From Arthrobacter_H sp030452125 (lineage in GTDB: Bacteria > Actinomycetota > Actinomycetes > Actinomycetales > Micrococcaceae), in the NCBI GenBank assembly GCA_052379645.1, contig JBQSYU010000004.1: a stretch of 64,000 nucleotides of DNA. One strand, written 5' to 3'. This document shows, in pieces, positions 28,191 through 37,781 of this stretch; within the stretch, counting starts at the first letter, position 1; every line of letters starts with the position of its first letter. Under the pieces are notes generated by a model. The model saw only the letters and a program-made list of their open reading frames with translations, was not told where the DNA came from and searched no databases. A program made the translations under genes and the position numbers.

Positions 28191-29114
28191 CTACGGTGCG
28201 GCGTCGGCGAAGGTGATGACGACCTGCGATTTTGCTGTGGTGCCCGGAACCCATTGGTGCTCGGCGCGGTTCCACAACAAGCCCGAATTGCTCACCGAAA
28301 CGATCTGGTGTTCTGCGGCATTGGCGACCGCCCATTGGGCGACGGCCCAGCCGCGTTCATCGGCCGCCGAAACGGTAAGTCGGTGGGCTCCGGCGGAGAC
28401 CGGCAGGTCCCCGAATGCCGCGGTGAGCTGCGCCGACGTGGCAGCGACGTCCCCTGCTGCGGTGGGGCGGCGCAGGACGCAGTTCAACGCCGCCGGAGAA
28501 TGCCCGGTCAGCGCCGAGGCGTAGGCCCTGCCTTCGGGTTCGTGAGCGGCGTAGGCCTCCGGGAAGGCGCTGCGTTGGACCTTCTGCGCGGCTTCGGTCA
28601 CGGGCAGGGAGCGGTAGTCGAAGGTCTCCAGTTCCTGGTAGAACCGGTTGGTCGCGTAGAGCGGGTCCATGATCTCTTTTTCGGTGCCCCAGCCCTGCGA
28701 AGGACGTTGCTGGAACAAGCCCCGGGAATCGGGGCCCGCCCGGTCCCCGTAGTCGATATTGCGCAGTTTTGATTCCTGGACCGAGGTGGCAATGCCGATG
28801 GTCGCGGCCCGGGCCGGCATGTTGCGCCGGACGGCCACGGCGGAGATCAGCGCCGCATTGCTTGCCTGCTCCGGAGCGAGCCGGTGCTGGTCCGGCCCGA
28901 CGGCGGCGGTGCAATGCGGCCGGACCAGTGTTTCTTGGTGATCGAGGAACCGGGAGGCGGCATAGACGCCTCCGGAGACCACCCCGACACCCAACACGAT
29001 GGCCATGAAGGCGCGGAGCCCCCGATGGCGACGGCGCTGGGGCCCGGGGCCCCGACGGGGCCCCGGTGACCGGGTGGACAACGAGAAGACGTTGTCCGAA
29101 AGGTCAGTTGGCAT
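28191..29114 (-). CDS. Membrane-anchored lysozyme-like protein of unknown substrate
   Basis: A 307-residue protein. An Arg-rich cytosolic N-terminus is followed by one helix (AFMAIVLGVGVVSGGVYAAS, about 36-54) that would anchor an outward-facing domain. That domain contains AATIGIATSVQESKLRNIDYG and DSRGLFQQRPSQGWG (about 110-150), a lysozyme/transglycosylase-like block with a candidate catalytic Glu in QESKL. The second half shows a Thr/Ser-rich domain ending in VVITFADAAP. Relatives are often annotated only as hypothetical. ATG 29114 overlaps the end of dapD by 11 bases, so it is probably translated from the dapD transcript. Confidence 0.65.
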   Translation of the reverse strand: MPTDLSDNVFSLSTRSPGPRRGPGPQRRRHRGLRAFMAIVLGVGVVSGGVYAASRFLDHQETLVRPHCTAAVGPDQHRLAPEQASNAALISAVAVRRNMPARAATIGIATSVQESKLRNIDYGDRAGPDSRGLFQQRPSQGWGTEKEIMDPLYATNRFYQELETFDYRSLPVTEAAQKVQRSAFPEAYAAHEPEGRAYASALTGHSPAALNCVLRRPTAAGDVAATSAQLTAAFGDLPVSAGAHRLTVSAADERGWAVAQWAVANAAEHQIVSVSNSGLLWNRAEHQWVPGTTAKSQVVITFADAAP

Positions 29115-30075
29115 GGAGCGCGGAATTCAATTCCACGCTCTGGCCTTCACGGGCCAGGACTTCAACGGCACCGCTGGTGGAGTTGCGACGGAACAACAGG
29201 TTCGGGACGCCTGAGAGGTCGCGGGCCTTGACGTTCTTGCCATCCAGGAGCACCCGGGTGCCGGCGGTGACGTAGAGGCCGGCTTCGACGACACAGTCAT
29301 CGCCGATGGAAATCCCGACACCTGAGTTGGCGCCGAGCAGCACGCGCTCACCGATCGTGATGCGCTCCTTGCCGCCACCGGAGAGGGTGCCCATGATGGA
29401 GGCCCCGCCGCCGACGTCGGACCCGTTGCCGACCACCACGGAGGCGGAAATGCGGCCCTCGACCATGGAGGATCCCAGGGTTCCGGCGTTGAAGTTCACG
29501 AAGCCCTCATGCATGACCGTGGTCCCCTCGGCCAGGTGGGCCCCGAGACGGACACGATCGGCGTCGGCGATCCGCACCCCGGCGGGAAGGACGTAGTCCA
29601 CCATGCGCGGGAACTTGTCCACGCCCTGCACGATGACCGCCCCGCGGCGACGCAGCCGCAACCGGATGCTCTCGAAGTCCTCCACCGGGCACGGGCCGAA
29701 GTTCGTCCAGACGACGTTGGCCAGGAAGCCGAAGATCCCGTCCAGGTTGATGCTGTTCGGTGCGACCAGCCGGTGGGAGAGCAGGTGCAGACGCAACCAC
29801 ACATCGGCGGTATCGGCCGGGGCGACGTCGAGGTTGATCTCCAGTTCCACGACCTCCTGCGTGGTTCCACGCTCGGCATCGTCGGTGGCCACGGCGGCCA
29901 GCTCCCCGGAGAGCCGGGGGGCCTTTTCCAGGGCGGTCAGGACGGGGGCGGGGAACCAGACATCAAGGACCGTGCCATCGGAGGCGATGGTGGCTAGGCC
30001 GGATCCGGAGGCAATGCGTACCGGGGCGGCGGAGTCGTTCAGGGCAGAACCGGGCTGGGCCGTAGTAGAAGTCAT
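29104..30075 (-). CDS. dapD: Tetrahydrodipicolinate N-succinyltransferase DapD
   Basis: A 323-residue hexapeptide-repeat acyltransferase. The N-terminal domain is followed by left-handed beta-helix repeats such as GAHLAEGTTVMHEGFVNFNAG, VVVGNGSDVGGGASIMG and RVLLGANSGVGISIGDDCVV. It succinylates tetrahydrodipicolinate with succinyl-CoA in DAP/lysine synthesis, the step before DapC. The actinobacterial group is longer than the E. coli type, which fits. The start at 30075, rather than ATG 30084, is supported by TACGAT at 30088-30083 with seven bases between, a leaderless layout. It is divergent from dapE, the next-but-one pathway step. Confidence 0.92.
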   Translation of the reverse strand: MTSTTAQPGSALNDSAAPVRIASGSGLATIASDGTVLDVWFPAPVLTALEKAPRLSGELAAVATDDAERGTTQEVVELEINLDVAPADTADVWLRLHLLSHRLVAPNSINLDGIFGFLANVVWTNFGPCPVEDFESIRLRLRRRGAVIVQGVDKFPRMVDYVLPAGVRIADADRVRLGAHLAEGTTVMHEGFVNFNAGTLGSSMVEGRISASVVVGNGSDVGGGASIMGTLSGGGKERITIGERVLLGANSGVGISIGDDCVVEAGLYVTAGTRVLLDGKNVKARDLSGVPNLLFRRNSTSGAVEVLAREGQSVELNSALHAN

Positions 30076-30117
30076 GCCTCCCATCGTAGCCGGGAGGACA
30101 GGCTATAGGCTGGATCC
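30076..30117. promoter_or_regulatory. Compact divergent dapD/dapE promoter
   Basis: Only 42 bases separate the two start codons. The reverse -10 is TACGAT (30088-30083) and the forward -10 is TAGGCT (30106-30111), each six or seven bases from its start codon, so both messages should be leaderless and their polymerase footprints overlap. Confidence 0.65.
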
Positions 30118-31236
30118 GTGAGTGAACATAACGCCGTGCCTGCCCCCGCAACCTCCCGCACCCCTTTGCCTGATGCCTCCGACGTCGCCTTGCTGACGCA
30201 GGCGCTGATGGACATCGAGTCCGTCTCGGGGAACGAAAAGCAGATCGCCGACGCCGTGGAGGACTACCTGCGCGCCCTGGACCATCTCAGTGTCCACCGC
30301 GACGGGGACTCCATCGTCGCCCGCACCGATCTGGGCCGCCCCGAGCGGATCGTGTTGGCGGGCCACCTGGATACCGTCCCCTTGCCCACGACCCCCGGTT
30401 CCCGCGGAACGGTGCCTGCCCAGTGGGACGGGAACATCCTGTTTGGGCGTGGCGCCACCGACATGAAGGGCGGGGTGGCCGTGCAACTGGCTATCGCCGC
30501 GCAACTGGTCGAACCGAATAGGGACATCACCTTCATCTTCTACGACCATGAGGAGGTCGAAGCCTCAAAATCCGGGTTGGGCCGCCTACTGCGAAATTCG
30601 CCGGCGCTGCTCGACGCCGATTTCGCGATCCTGCTGGAACCAACGAACGGCACGGTGGAAGGCGGCTGCAACGGCACCACGCGTTTCCTGCTGCGCACCC
30701 GGGGCACCGCAGCCCATTCGGCACGCGCCTGGATGGGGCATAACGCCATCCACGATCTGTCGGATGTCTTGACGCGGCTGCAGGCCTATGAACCGGCCAC
30801 GGTGGATGTGGACGGTTTGGCCTTCCGTGAATCGCTCAATGCCGTGAGGATCACCGGGGGGATTGCGGGAAATGTCATTCCCGATGCCGCCGAAGTCGAG
30901 ATCAACTACCGTTTCGCCCCCGATAAGGGCATTGCCGAGGCCGAAGCCCTGGTCCGCGGGCTTCTCCAGGGCTACGACATCGAACGAACCGACGGCGCCC
31001 CGGGGGCCAGGCCCGGGCTGAACCATCCTGCCGCGGCGGCCTTCGTGGCCACCGTGGGTGCCGAACCGAAGCCGAAGTACGGCTGGACGGACGTCGCCCG
31101 GTTCTCCGAATTGGGGATTCCGGCAGTGAATTTCGGTCCGGGCGATGCGTTGCTGGCCCATTCCGACGACGAACATGTCACCGGTCAGGCGATCCGTGAC
31201 TGCCATGCCGCCCTGCACCGGTGGCTGAGCGACTGA
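30118..31236 (+). CDS. dapE: Succinyl-diaminopimelate desuccinylase DapE
   Basis: A 372-residue M20-family di-zinc amidase. The zinc ligands lie in GHLDTVP (near 82) and GRGATDMKGG (near 112). The general base and further ligand are in DHEEVEASKSG (near 142), and EPTNGTVEGGCNG continues the catalytic domain. The dimerisation lid follows around HSARAWMGHNAIH. It removes succinate from N-succinyl-LL-DAP. Start GTG 30118 sits six bases after TAGGCT, hence leaderless. It ends in a terminator shared with the glutamate transporter operon. Confidence 0.94.
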   Translation: MSEHNAVPAPATSRTPLPDASDVALLTQALMDIESVSGNEKQIADAVEDYLRALDHLSVHRDGDSIVARTDLGRPERIVLAGHLDTVPLPTTPGSRGTVPAQWDGNILFGRGATDMKGGVAVQLAIAAQLVEPNRDITFIFYDHEEVEASKSGLGRLLRNSPALLDADFAILLEPTNGTVEGGCNGTTRFLLRTRGTAAHSARAWMGHNAIHDLSDVLTRLQAYEPATVDVDGLAFRESLNAVRITGGIAGNVIPDAAEVEINYRFAPDKGIAEAEALVRGLLQGYDIERTDGAPGARPGLNHPAAAAFVATVGAEPKPKYGWTDVARFSELGIPAVNFGPGDALLAHSDDEHVTGQAIRDCHAALHRWLSD

Positions 31237-31274
31237 TCCGACGCTGGGGCGCATCCTACGCTCCCGTGGACGAG

Positions 31275-31314
31275 GAACGGCCCCGGACCCCCATGGAGGG
31301 GTCCGGGGCCGTTC
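31275..31314. terminator. Bidirectional terminator between dapE and the glutamate transporter
   Basis: A 17-bp stem (31275-31291 with 31298-31314) with a six-base loop lies between two convergent gene ends. No long T tract. Confidence 0.85.
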
Positions 31315-31354
31315 GCCGTCCAGCACCACGAGCCGGGAGCGGCCCGCAGCCGGG

Positions 31355-32266
31355 CTAGCGGTTCTGGTTTCTTCCGCCGGCCCCACCACCGGGCTCGACG
31401 TCGTCGAGTCCGGCCGGGGCCCCCACGAGTGCCCGGGCACCCGGCTTGGTCTTCGTTTCGCCACGGCTGGAGAGCCGGCGCGAGACGATCGTGGCCAGCT
31501 TGGAGAGGGCGAAGTTGATGATGATGAACACCGCGGCCACGACGATCAGGGCCTGGAGCACGTTGCCGTTGGGCGAGGAATAGGTCCTCCCGTAGAACAG
31601 CAGTTCGTTGAAACTGATGATGTAGCCCAGCGCCGAGTCCTTCAGGATCACCACGAATTGGCTGATCAAAGCCGGGAGCATGGCCACCAGCGCCTGCGGG
31701 ATCTCCACGGCGCGTAGGCACTGCCCGGTGGTCAGGCCGATTGCGGTGCCGGCTTCACGCTGGCCCTTGGGCAGGTTGCGGACCCCGGAGCGGATCAGCT
31801 CGGCGACCACGGAGCCGTTGTAGAACACCAGGGCGGCGACCACGGCCCACATGGCACTGTCGGAGCTGATCTGCAGGTTGCGCGAGAAGAAGATGTTGAA
31901 GAACACGATCATCAGCAGCACGGGCACGGAGCGGAAGAACTCGACGATGATCGAGCAGAACACGTTGATCAGCTTGTTCTTCGAGAGGCGCCCGATGCCG
32001 AAGATCAGGCCGAAGACCACCGAACCGACGATGGCGAGGGCTGCAGCCTTCAGCGTGTTGGCCAGGCCTGGAAGCAGATAGTCCACCCAGGTGTTGGCCT
32101 CGAGGAAATCATCCCATTTACCGGGGGCCATCTGGCCCTTGGCCGCGAGACCGGAAATGGTCCACCACAAGACCGCGACGATGACCACGGCACCCAGGAT
32201 GTTGATGAGGATGATGTTCCGCCGCGCCTTGGGCCCGGGCGTGTCGAACAGTACGGAAGCACTCAT
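31355..32266 (-). CDS. gluD: Glutamate ABC transporter permease GluD
   Basis: A 303-residue polar-amino-acid permease (HisM/GluD type) with about five helices. Its EAA region reads REAGTAIGLTTGQCLRAVEIPQAL near 183-206. A Gly-rich, hydrophilic C-terminal tail of about 40 residues follows. It forms a heterodimer with GluC and is energised by GluA. ATG 32266 overlaps the gluC stop by four bases, giving translational coupling. It is the last gene of the gluABCD operon, with a terminator behind it. Gene symbols follow the Corynebacterium glutamate system; the amino-acid specificity is inferred from order and similarity. Confidence 0.9.
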   Translation of the reverse strand: MSASVLFDTPGPKARRNIILINILGAVVIVAVLWWTISGLAAKGQMAPGKWDDFLEANTWVDYLLPGLANTLKAAALAIVGSVVFGLIFGIGRLSKNKLINVFCSIIVEFFRSVPVLLMIVFFNIFFSRNLQISSDSAMWAVVAALVFYNGSVVAELIRSGVRNLPKGQREAGTAIGLTTGQCLRAVEIPQALVAMLPALISQFVVILKDSALGYIISFNELLFYGRTYSSPNGNVLQALIVVAAVFIIINFALSKLATIVSRRLSSRGETKTKPGARALVGAPAGLDDVEPGGGAGGRNQNR

Positions 32267-32940
32267 TGGGACACCGCCAGTTTCTTGGAGAGCCAGGTCG
32301 TGAGCAGGCCGACCGGGATCACGATGATCACGAAACCGGCGGCGAAGGCCAGGAAGATGGGCAGGACGATATCACCACGGGCGTCGAGGGCGTTTCCCAT
32401 CGTCGCCGAGGCTTCGACGGAGACGGAGCCCACGGCGGCGACGGTGGAGTTCTTGATCAGGGCGATCAGCACGTTGCCCAACGGGACGATGGCCCCACGG
32501 AAGGCCTGCGGCAAGATGATCATGCGGGCCGCGGGCATGAAAGCCAACCCGATGGCGCGGGCTGCTTCGGCCTGGCCCTGCGGAACGGTGTTCACTCCCG
32601 AGCGGATGGATTCGCAAACGAAGGCCGCGTGGTAGATGGCCAGCCCCATCACGGCGAGCCGGAAGAAGTTCTGCTGGAACCCCCCGCCCAGATCCAGGCC
32701 GAGCTGGCCGTTGAGGGCCAGGACGCCGAACAGGATGATGATCGTCAACGGGGTGTTGCGGATGATGTTGACGTAGGAGGTGCCGATGGCAGCGAAACTA
32801 GCCACCGGTGAGATGCGCATCATCGCCAGGATGGTACCGAGCACAGTGGCGCCGATGGCCGCGAAGAACGTGAGTTTGATGTTCACCCACAGCGCGCCGG
32901 CGACGTCGAACTCGGTGAAGATTGAAATAAATGTATCCAC
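32263..32940 (-). CDS. gluC: Glutamate ABC transporter permease GluC
   Basis: A 225-residue permease, the usual length for GluC. Helices include LTFFAAIGATVLGTILAMM and FVIIVIPVGLLTTWL. The signature segment NIIRNTPLTIIILFGVLAL is near 59, and the EAA loop AEAARAIGLAFMPAARMIILPQAFRG is near 124-149 (cited as blocks). It pairs with GluD in the membrane. The stop overlaps the gluD start. The gap of 126 bases to gluB is the longest in the operon. Confidence 0.92.
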   Translation of the reverse strand: MDTFISIFTEFDVAGALWVNIKLTFFAAIGATVLGTILAMMRISPVASFAAIGTSYVNIIRNTPLTIIILFGVLALNGQLGLDLGGGFQQNFFRLAVMGLAIYHAAFVCESIRSGVNTVPQGQAEAARAIGLAFMPAARMIILPQAFRGAIVPLGNVLIALIKNSTVAAVGSVSVEASATMGNALDARGDIVLPIFLAFAAGFVIIVIPVGLLTTWLSKKLAVSQ

Positions 32941-33066
32941 TGTCTGCCTCTATCTGGATTGCCGCGTGGGGCGGCACCGTGGGCGGGCTACCGGGTGGGG
33001 CAGCGGTGCCCCACCCGGTATGGGGGGATGGTCCGGCAGGAGCCGGTGGGACATCCCCGGGAACTG

Positions 33067-33903
33067 CTAGGAGCAGTGATCCGGCGTCGGTGGGTTCACC
33101 TTGGCATTGGGCTCGTAGCCGGTGCCTTCGGTGTTCGCATCCAGCGACTTCTTCCAGTCGCCGGAATCGATCATCTTGGCGATCGCCTTGTTGATGTCCT
33201 CGCACTGATCGGATCCCTTCGGGAGACCGATGCCGTAGATCTCCTCGCTGAAGGGCTTGCCCACGAGTTCGAACTTGCCCTGGTACGCCGGCTGGGCGGC
33301 CAGCCCGGCGAGGATGATGTCATCGGTGGTCACCGCGTCGATCGTTCCGCCTTCCATCTGGGTCACGCACTCCGCGTAGCCCGGAAGTTCCTGGAGGTTC
33401 ACCTTCTTGGCGTACTTATCCTTCACCTTGCGGGCCGAGGTCGAACCGGTGACGGAGCACAGGTTCTTGCCATTGAGGTCCTCGGGGGAGGTGATGCCGC
33501 TGTCCTTCTTCACCAGCAGGTCCTGGCCGGCAATGAAGTACGGCCCGGCGAAGTCAACGACCTTCTCGCGATCGTCGGTGATGGAGTAGGTGGCGACGAT
33601 CATGTCGACCTGGTTGTTCTGCAACATGGTTTCGCGGTTCGCCGACGGTGCCGAGACGAAGTCGATGTCGCCCTCGTCATAGCCCAACTCGTTGGCGACG
33701 TACTTGGCGACATCGACATCGAAGCCCTTGTAGTCGTCGCCGTCCTTGAACCCGAGGCCCGGCTGGTCGAACTTGATGCCGATCTTGACCTTGTCGCCGT
33801 CTCCGCCGCCTCCGCCGTCGTCGCCCGATCCGCCACCGCATGCGGTCAGGGTCAGGGCCGCAGCGGCGGCCATCGCGGCCATCGCGTAATGGGTCTTGCG
33901 CAT
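33067..33903 (-). CDS. gluB: Glutamate-binding lipoprotein GluB
   Basis: A 278-residue family 3 solute-binding protein. The signal peptide ends with LTLTAC; Cys22 is the lipidation site, followed by a Gly/Asp-rich linker. The lobes carry KIGIKFDQPGLGF, YKGFDVDVAKYVANELGY and VDMIVATYSITDDREKVVDFAGPYF (cited as blocks), the classic amino-acid ligand-binding motifs. It captures glutamate outside the membrane for GluC/GluD. ATG 33903 has AAGGAGAAG at the ideal distance. Confidence 0.93.
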   Translation of the reverse strand: MRKTHYAMAAMAAAAALTLTACGGGSGDDGGGGGDGDKVKIGIKFDQPGLGFKDGDDYKGFDVDVAKYVANELGYDEGDIDFVSAPSANRETMLQNNQVDMIVATYSITDDREKVVDFAGPYFIAGQDLLVKKDSGITSPEDLNGKNLCSVTGSTSARKVKDKYAKKVNLQELPGYAECVTQMEGGTIDAVTTDDIILAGLAAQPAYQGKFELVGKPFSEEIYGIGLPKGSDQCEDINKAIAKMIDSGDWKKSLDANTEGTGYEPNAKVNPPTPDHCS

Positions 33904-33976
33904 GTGCTTCTCCTTGTGTTGTGACCGGGGTAGTGATGCCCGGTCGCGAGTGATCCGGTCCCCGTGGGGGGCCGGG

Positions 33977-34756
<780 letters not shown>

Positions 34757-34878
34757 GCCATGACAGTAGCCGATGTAACGCAGCACACCATGGGTAGTTG
34801 GCACCTTGGTGACCGAATCTTTACAAAGTCCGGTCCACCTCGCCTGCCATCCCTTGTCGACGACGATAGGCTGAACCC

Positions 34879-35664
34879 ATGCCAGACTCTTCAAACCCAC
34901 GTCAGACGATCAATGCACTGCGGGAAATTGCCCGCCGAAAAGGCGCTGTGGTCCTGCGACGGGACCAGGCCAACGTCGACCAGTCCGACCGGATGCTGCT
35001 TGAATCCAGGTCGTCGGGCGAGGACTTCACCCATACCGACCCCTGGCGCGTATTGCGGATCCAAAGTGAGTTCGTCGAGGGGTTCGGCACCCTGGCCAAA
35101 CTCGGCCCGGCCATCAGCGTCTTCGGCTCGGCGCGCACACCCCACGACTCGGAGCGCTACCAGCAGGGGGTGGATGCGGGACGACTCCTGGGTGAAGCCG
35201 GATTCGCCGTGATCACCGGGGGCGGCCCCGGGGCCATGGAGGCCGCGAATAAGGGGGCCTGCGAAGCCGGCGCCGTCTCCGTCGGGCTCGGGATCGAATT
35301 GCCGTTCGAGACCGGAATGAACGAATGGGTCGATCTGGGGGTGAACTTCAGGTACTTCTTCGTCCGCAAGACCATGTTCGTCAAATACTCGCAGGGCTTC
35401 GTGGTCCTCCCCGGCGGCTTCGGGACCCTCGATGAGCTCTTCGAGGCGCTCACCCTGGTCCAGACGCAGAAGGTCACCAGCTTCCCGATCGTGCTGGTCG
35501 GCAGCGCCTATTGGGGCCCGCTGGTCGATTGGCTGCGTGACACCGTCGCGGAGGAGGGCGCCATTGCCGCCTCGGACCTGGACCTCATCCATGTGACCGA
35601 CGACGTGGAGGACGCGGTCCGCCAGGTCACCGGCGGCGCACGGCCGACGGCAGGCAAGGCCTAG
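34879..35664 (+). CDS. LOG-family (TIGR00730-type) Rossmann-fold protein
   Basis: A 261-residue protein carrying FVVLPGGFGTLDELFEALT (near 172), the PGGxGTxxE signature of lysine-decarboxylase-like/LOG proteins, and VITGGGPGAMEAANKGA near 111. Relatives are nucleotide-5'-monophosphate phosphoribohydrolases that release cytokinin-like bases from AMP derivatives. An N-terminal extension of about 60 residues is typical of the actinobacterial group. ATG 34879 stands six bases after TAGGCT (34867-34872), so it is leaderless. The DivIVA-like gene begins two bases after its stop. Confidence 0.9.
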   Translation: MPDSSNPRQTINALREIARRKGAVVLRRDQANVDQSDRMLLESRSSGEDFTHTDPWRVLRIQSEFVEGFGTLAKLGPAISVFGSARTPHDSERYQQGVDAGRLLGEAGFAVITGGGPGAMEAANKGACEAGAVSVGLGIELPFETGMNEWVDLGVNFRYFFVRKTMFVKYSQGFVVLPGGFGTLDELFEALTLVQTQKVTSFPIVLVGSAYWGPLVDWLRDTVAEEGAIAASDLDLIHVTDDVEDAVRQVTGGARPTAGKA

Positions 35665-35666
35665 CG

Positions 35667-36011
35667 ATGCAATACCTCCTGGTGTTCGTCGGCGTCCTGC
35701 TCATCGGAGTGGTGGTCTTCTTCGCGGTGGGGACCCGGCGTCGGGTGCCGGGATCCTCTCCGACCCCGACCGACGGGATCCTGGGGCTGGCCGAACCGGT
35801 CCCGTCGCTGCCCCCGGTGCTGCTTCCGGCGCATCCTGGGCCGGAGGACATCGCCCGCATGCGGCTGGGGGTGGGGCTGCGCGGGTACCGCTGCGACCAG
35901 GTCGACGAGGTCATCGGGGTGCTCACCGAGGAAATCGGGCGACTCAATGACGAACTCGATGCGACACGGCAGGGACCTGTGATTAGCGCCACGGAGAAAT
36001 CTCCTGAATAA
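35667..36011 (+). CDS. DivIVA-domain membrane protein
   Basis: A 114-residue protein. One N-terminal helix (YLLVFVGVLLIGVVVFFAV) is followed by a Pro-rich linker. DIARMRLGVGLRGYRCDQVDEVIGVL then gives a short DivIVA-type coiled segment (cited as a block, about residues 66-92) extending to IGRLNDELD. It may take part in polar growth or division-site organisation (inference from the domain). It starts two bases after the LOG-family gene and is probably coupled to it. Confidence 0.8.
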   Translation: MQYLLVFVGVLLIGVVVFFAVGTRRRVPGSSPTPTDGILGLAEPVPSLPPVLLPAHPGPEDIARMRLGVGLRGYRCDQVDEVIGVLTEEIGRLNDELDATRQGPVISATEKSPE

Positions 36012-36115
36012 TATGAAATGCAGGTTGAACAAGACGCGGTGGTGTTTGCCATCCTCGTCAGCGACGATCCGCGGGCCCGGTGGGACCGTGACATGCAGGA
36101 AGGAAGTCAGCATTA

Positions 36116-36283
36116 ATGGCTGCGATGAAACCGCGTACCGGGGATGGCCCCATGGAGGTTACCAAGGAGGGTCGTAGCCTCATCATGCGGGTTCCGATTG
36201 ATGGCGGAGGACGCCTGGTGGTGGAACTGAACGCCGAGGAGGCTGCCGAGTTGAAGGCCTGCCTCGTGGGTGTCACGGAGTAG
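36116..36283 (+). CDS. DUF3117 small protein
   Basis: A 55-residue protein, MAAMKPRTGDGPMEVTKEGR at the start and LVVELNAEEAAELKACL near the end. It matches the highly conserved actinobacterial DUF3117 family, found next to the LOG/DivIVA genes in related genomes. Function is unknown. ATG 36116 has AGGAAGGAAG just upstream. A strong terminator follows. Confidence 0.88.
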   Translation: MAAMKPRTGDGPMEVTKEGRSLIMRVPIDGGGRLVVELNAEEAAELKACLVGVTE

Positions 36284-36308
36284 TTCCCCCCCCCGATTCT
36301 TCACACAG

Positions 36309-36346
36309 AAAGGCAGGAACGGCATTCGCCGTGTTCCTGCCTTTTT
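36309..36346 (+). terminator. Intrinsic terminator after DUF3117
   Basis: A 12-bp stem (36309-36320 with 36333-36344 region) plus inner GGC/GCC pairs encloses a short loop and runs straight into TTTTT. It is flanked by AAA on the left, so it could also act leftward for the reverse-strand methyltransferase. Confidence 0.92.
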
Positions 36347-36385
36347 GCCTACCCGGGCCCCGGGCGAGGCCGCGCGAAGCGCGGA

Positions 36386-37021
36386 TCAGCCGGCCCGGAC
36401 CGCCAGGAGCAGGCCGCTGCCGGTGGGGACGGTGCTGACCACCAGATTCTCATTATCGCGTAGCATGCGTCCGACGTTCCGGGCCGCGACGGTGCTGCGG
36501 TCCCGGACGGCCGGCTGGGGCACCCGGTCCCCGTCGAGTGCGTCGTTGATGATGAGCATTCCACCGGTACGCAACAGACGGACCCCGTGCTCGGCGTATT
36601 CCATCAGGTTCTGCTTATCGGCGTCGATGAACACCAGGTCGTAGGCGCCGTCGGTCAGACGGGGGAGCACGTCGCGGGCCCGTCCTCCGATGGTGCGGGT
36701 GCGGTTGGCCGGGATGCCGGCATCCAGATAGGCCTGACGTGCTGCATTGAGATGGTCGACGTCGATGTCGATCGTGGTGAACACCGCCTGCGGGGAGAGC
36801 CCGCGCAGCAGGCTCAGGCCGGAGATCCCGGCCCCGGCGCCGACCTCGACGACGGTGCGGGCCTTCGAGTTCGCGGCCAGGACCTGCAACAACGAGGCGA
36901 TGCCCGGACCCACGGGATCCACGCCCAGTTCATAGGCGCGTTCCCGGGCTCGGGTGATCACGTCGTCCTCGACGGGCAGTGCTTCGGTATAGGACCAGCT
37001 ACTGTGCTTGTCGGAGCTCAT
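36386..37021 (-). CDS. SAM-dependent O-methyltransferase
   Basis: A 211-residue class I methyltransferase of the catechol-O-methyltransferase-like family (Methyltransf_3). Motif I is VVEVGAGAGISGLSLLRGL near 58; LVFIDADKQNLMEY near 128 holds the metal-binding Asp and the adjacent conserved residues; LIINDALDGD near 157 is the second acidic block. It methylates a hydroxylated small molecule with Mg2+; the substrate is unknown. It is divergent from sigE, a common actinobacterial arrangement. Confidence 0.9.
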   Translation of the reverse strand: MSSDKHSSWSYTEALPVEDDVITRARERAYELGVDPVGPGIASLLQVLAANSKARTVVEVGAGAGISGLSLLRGLSPQAVFTTIDIDVDHLNAARQAYLDAGIPANRTRTIGGRARDVLPRLTDGAYDLVFIDADKQNLMEYAEHGVRLLRTGGMLIINDALDGDRVPQPAVRDRSTVAARNVGRMLRDNENLVVSTVPTGSGLLLAVRAG

Positions 37022-37158
37022 GGGGTGCGAAGTTCCTCGGTTCGTGGTTGTGCGGTGGGGGCCGGTGGGCCCCGCACCATCCTAGCGCCGCCGCGGTGGC
37101 GGCATATGCCCAGAGCTTGTTCAGCCTGCTCACAGGATGATCGGGAAGAATTGACACC

Positions 37159-37779
37159 GTGATTGTCAAAGGAAGCAAAGAAGACGGAGCCCTCTCCCCG
37201 CAGGCCGAGCAGGAGCTGGGCGTTCCGTCCTGGGACGAAATCGTCCAGAACCACTCCTCCAAGGTCTTCCGGCTGGCCTACCGTCTGACGGGCAACCGGT
37301 TCGATGCCGAGGACCTGACCCAGGAGACGTTCGTGCGGGTCTTCCGCTCGCTGCACAACTTCACCCCGGGGACGATTGACGGATGGCTCCACCGGATCAC
37401 CACCAACCTCTTCCTCGATCAGGCCCGCCGCCGCAACCGCATCCGTTTCGACGCCCTCGCCGAGGATTCCGAAACGCGCCTGCCCGGAGCGGACCCGGGC
37501 CCGGAGCGGACCTTCGAATTCAACAACCTCGACGTCGACATCCACCTGGCCCTCGATGAGCTGGCCCCCGAATTCCGCGCCGCCGTCGTGCTGTGCGATC
37601 TGGAGGGGCTGTCCTACGAGGAAGTGGCCGAAACCCTTGGCATCAAACTGGGGACCGTCCGTTCACGCATCCACCGGGGCCGTTCGCAACTGCGCGTCAA
37701 GCTGGCCCACCGGGCCCCCAAACCCACCGCAACCCAGAACCGACCAAAGGTGGGGCCCGCGGTATCCGAGGCGCGCTGA
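37159..37779 (+). CDS. sigE: ECF sigma factor SigE
   Basis: A 206-residue extracytoplasmic-function sigma factor. Region 2 is FRLAYRLTGNRFDAEDLTQE followed by TFVRVFRSL (about 33-62). Region 4 is LSYEEVAETLGIKLGTVRSR with IHRGRSQLR (about 149-178). Only sigma 2 and sigma 4 are present, as expected. It directs RNA polymerase to envelope-stress promoters. GTG 37159 was chosen; the ribosome site is weak. The anti-sigma gene follows two bases after its stop, so the pair is co-transcribed. The SigE name follows gene order with the anti-sigma, tatB and mrp genes. Confidence 0.9.
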   Translation: MIVKGSKEDGALSPQAEQELGVPSWDEIVQNHSSKVFRLAYRLTGNRFDAEDLTQETFVRVFRSLHNFTPGTIDGWLHRITTNLFLDQARRRNRIRFDALAEDSETRLPGADPGPERTFEFNNLDVDIHLALDELAPEFRAAVVLCDLEGLSYEEVAETLGIKLGTVRSRIHRGRSQLRVKLAHRAPKPTATQNRPKVGPAVSEAR

Positions 37780-37781
37780 CG

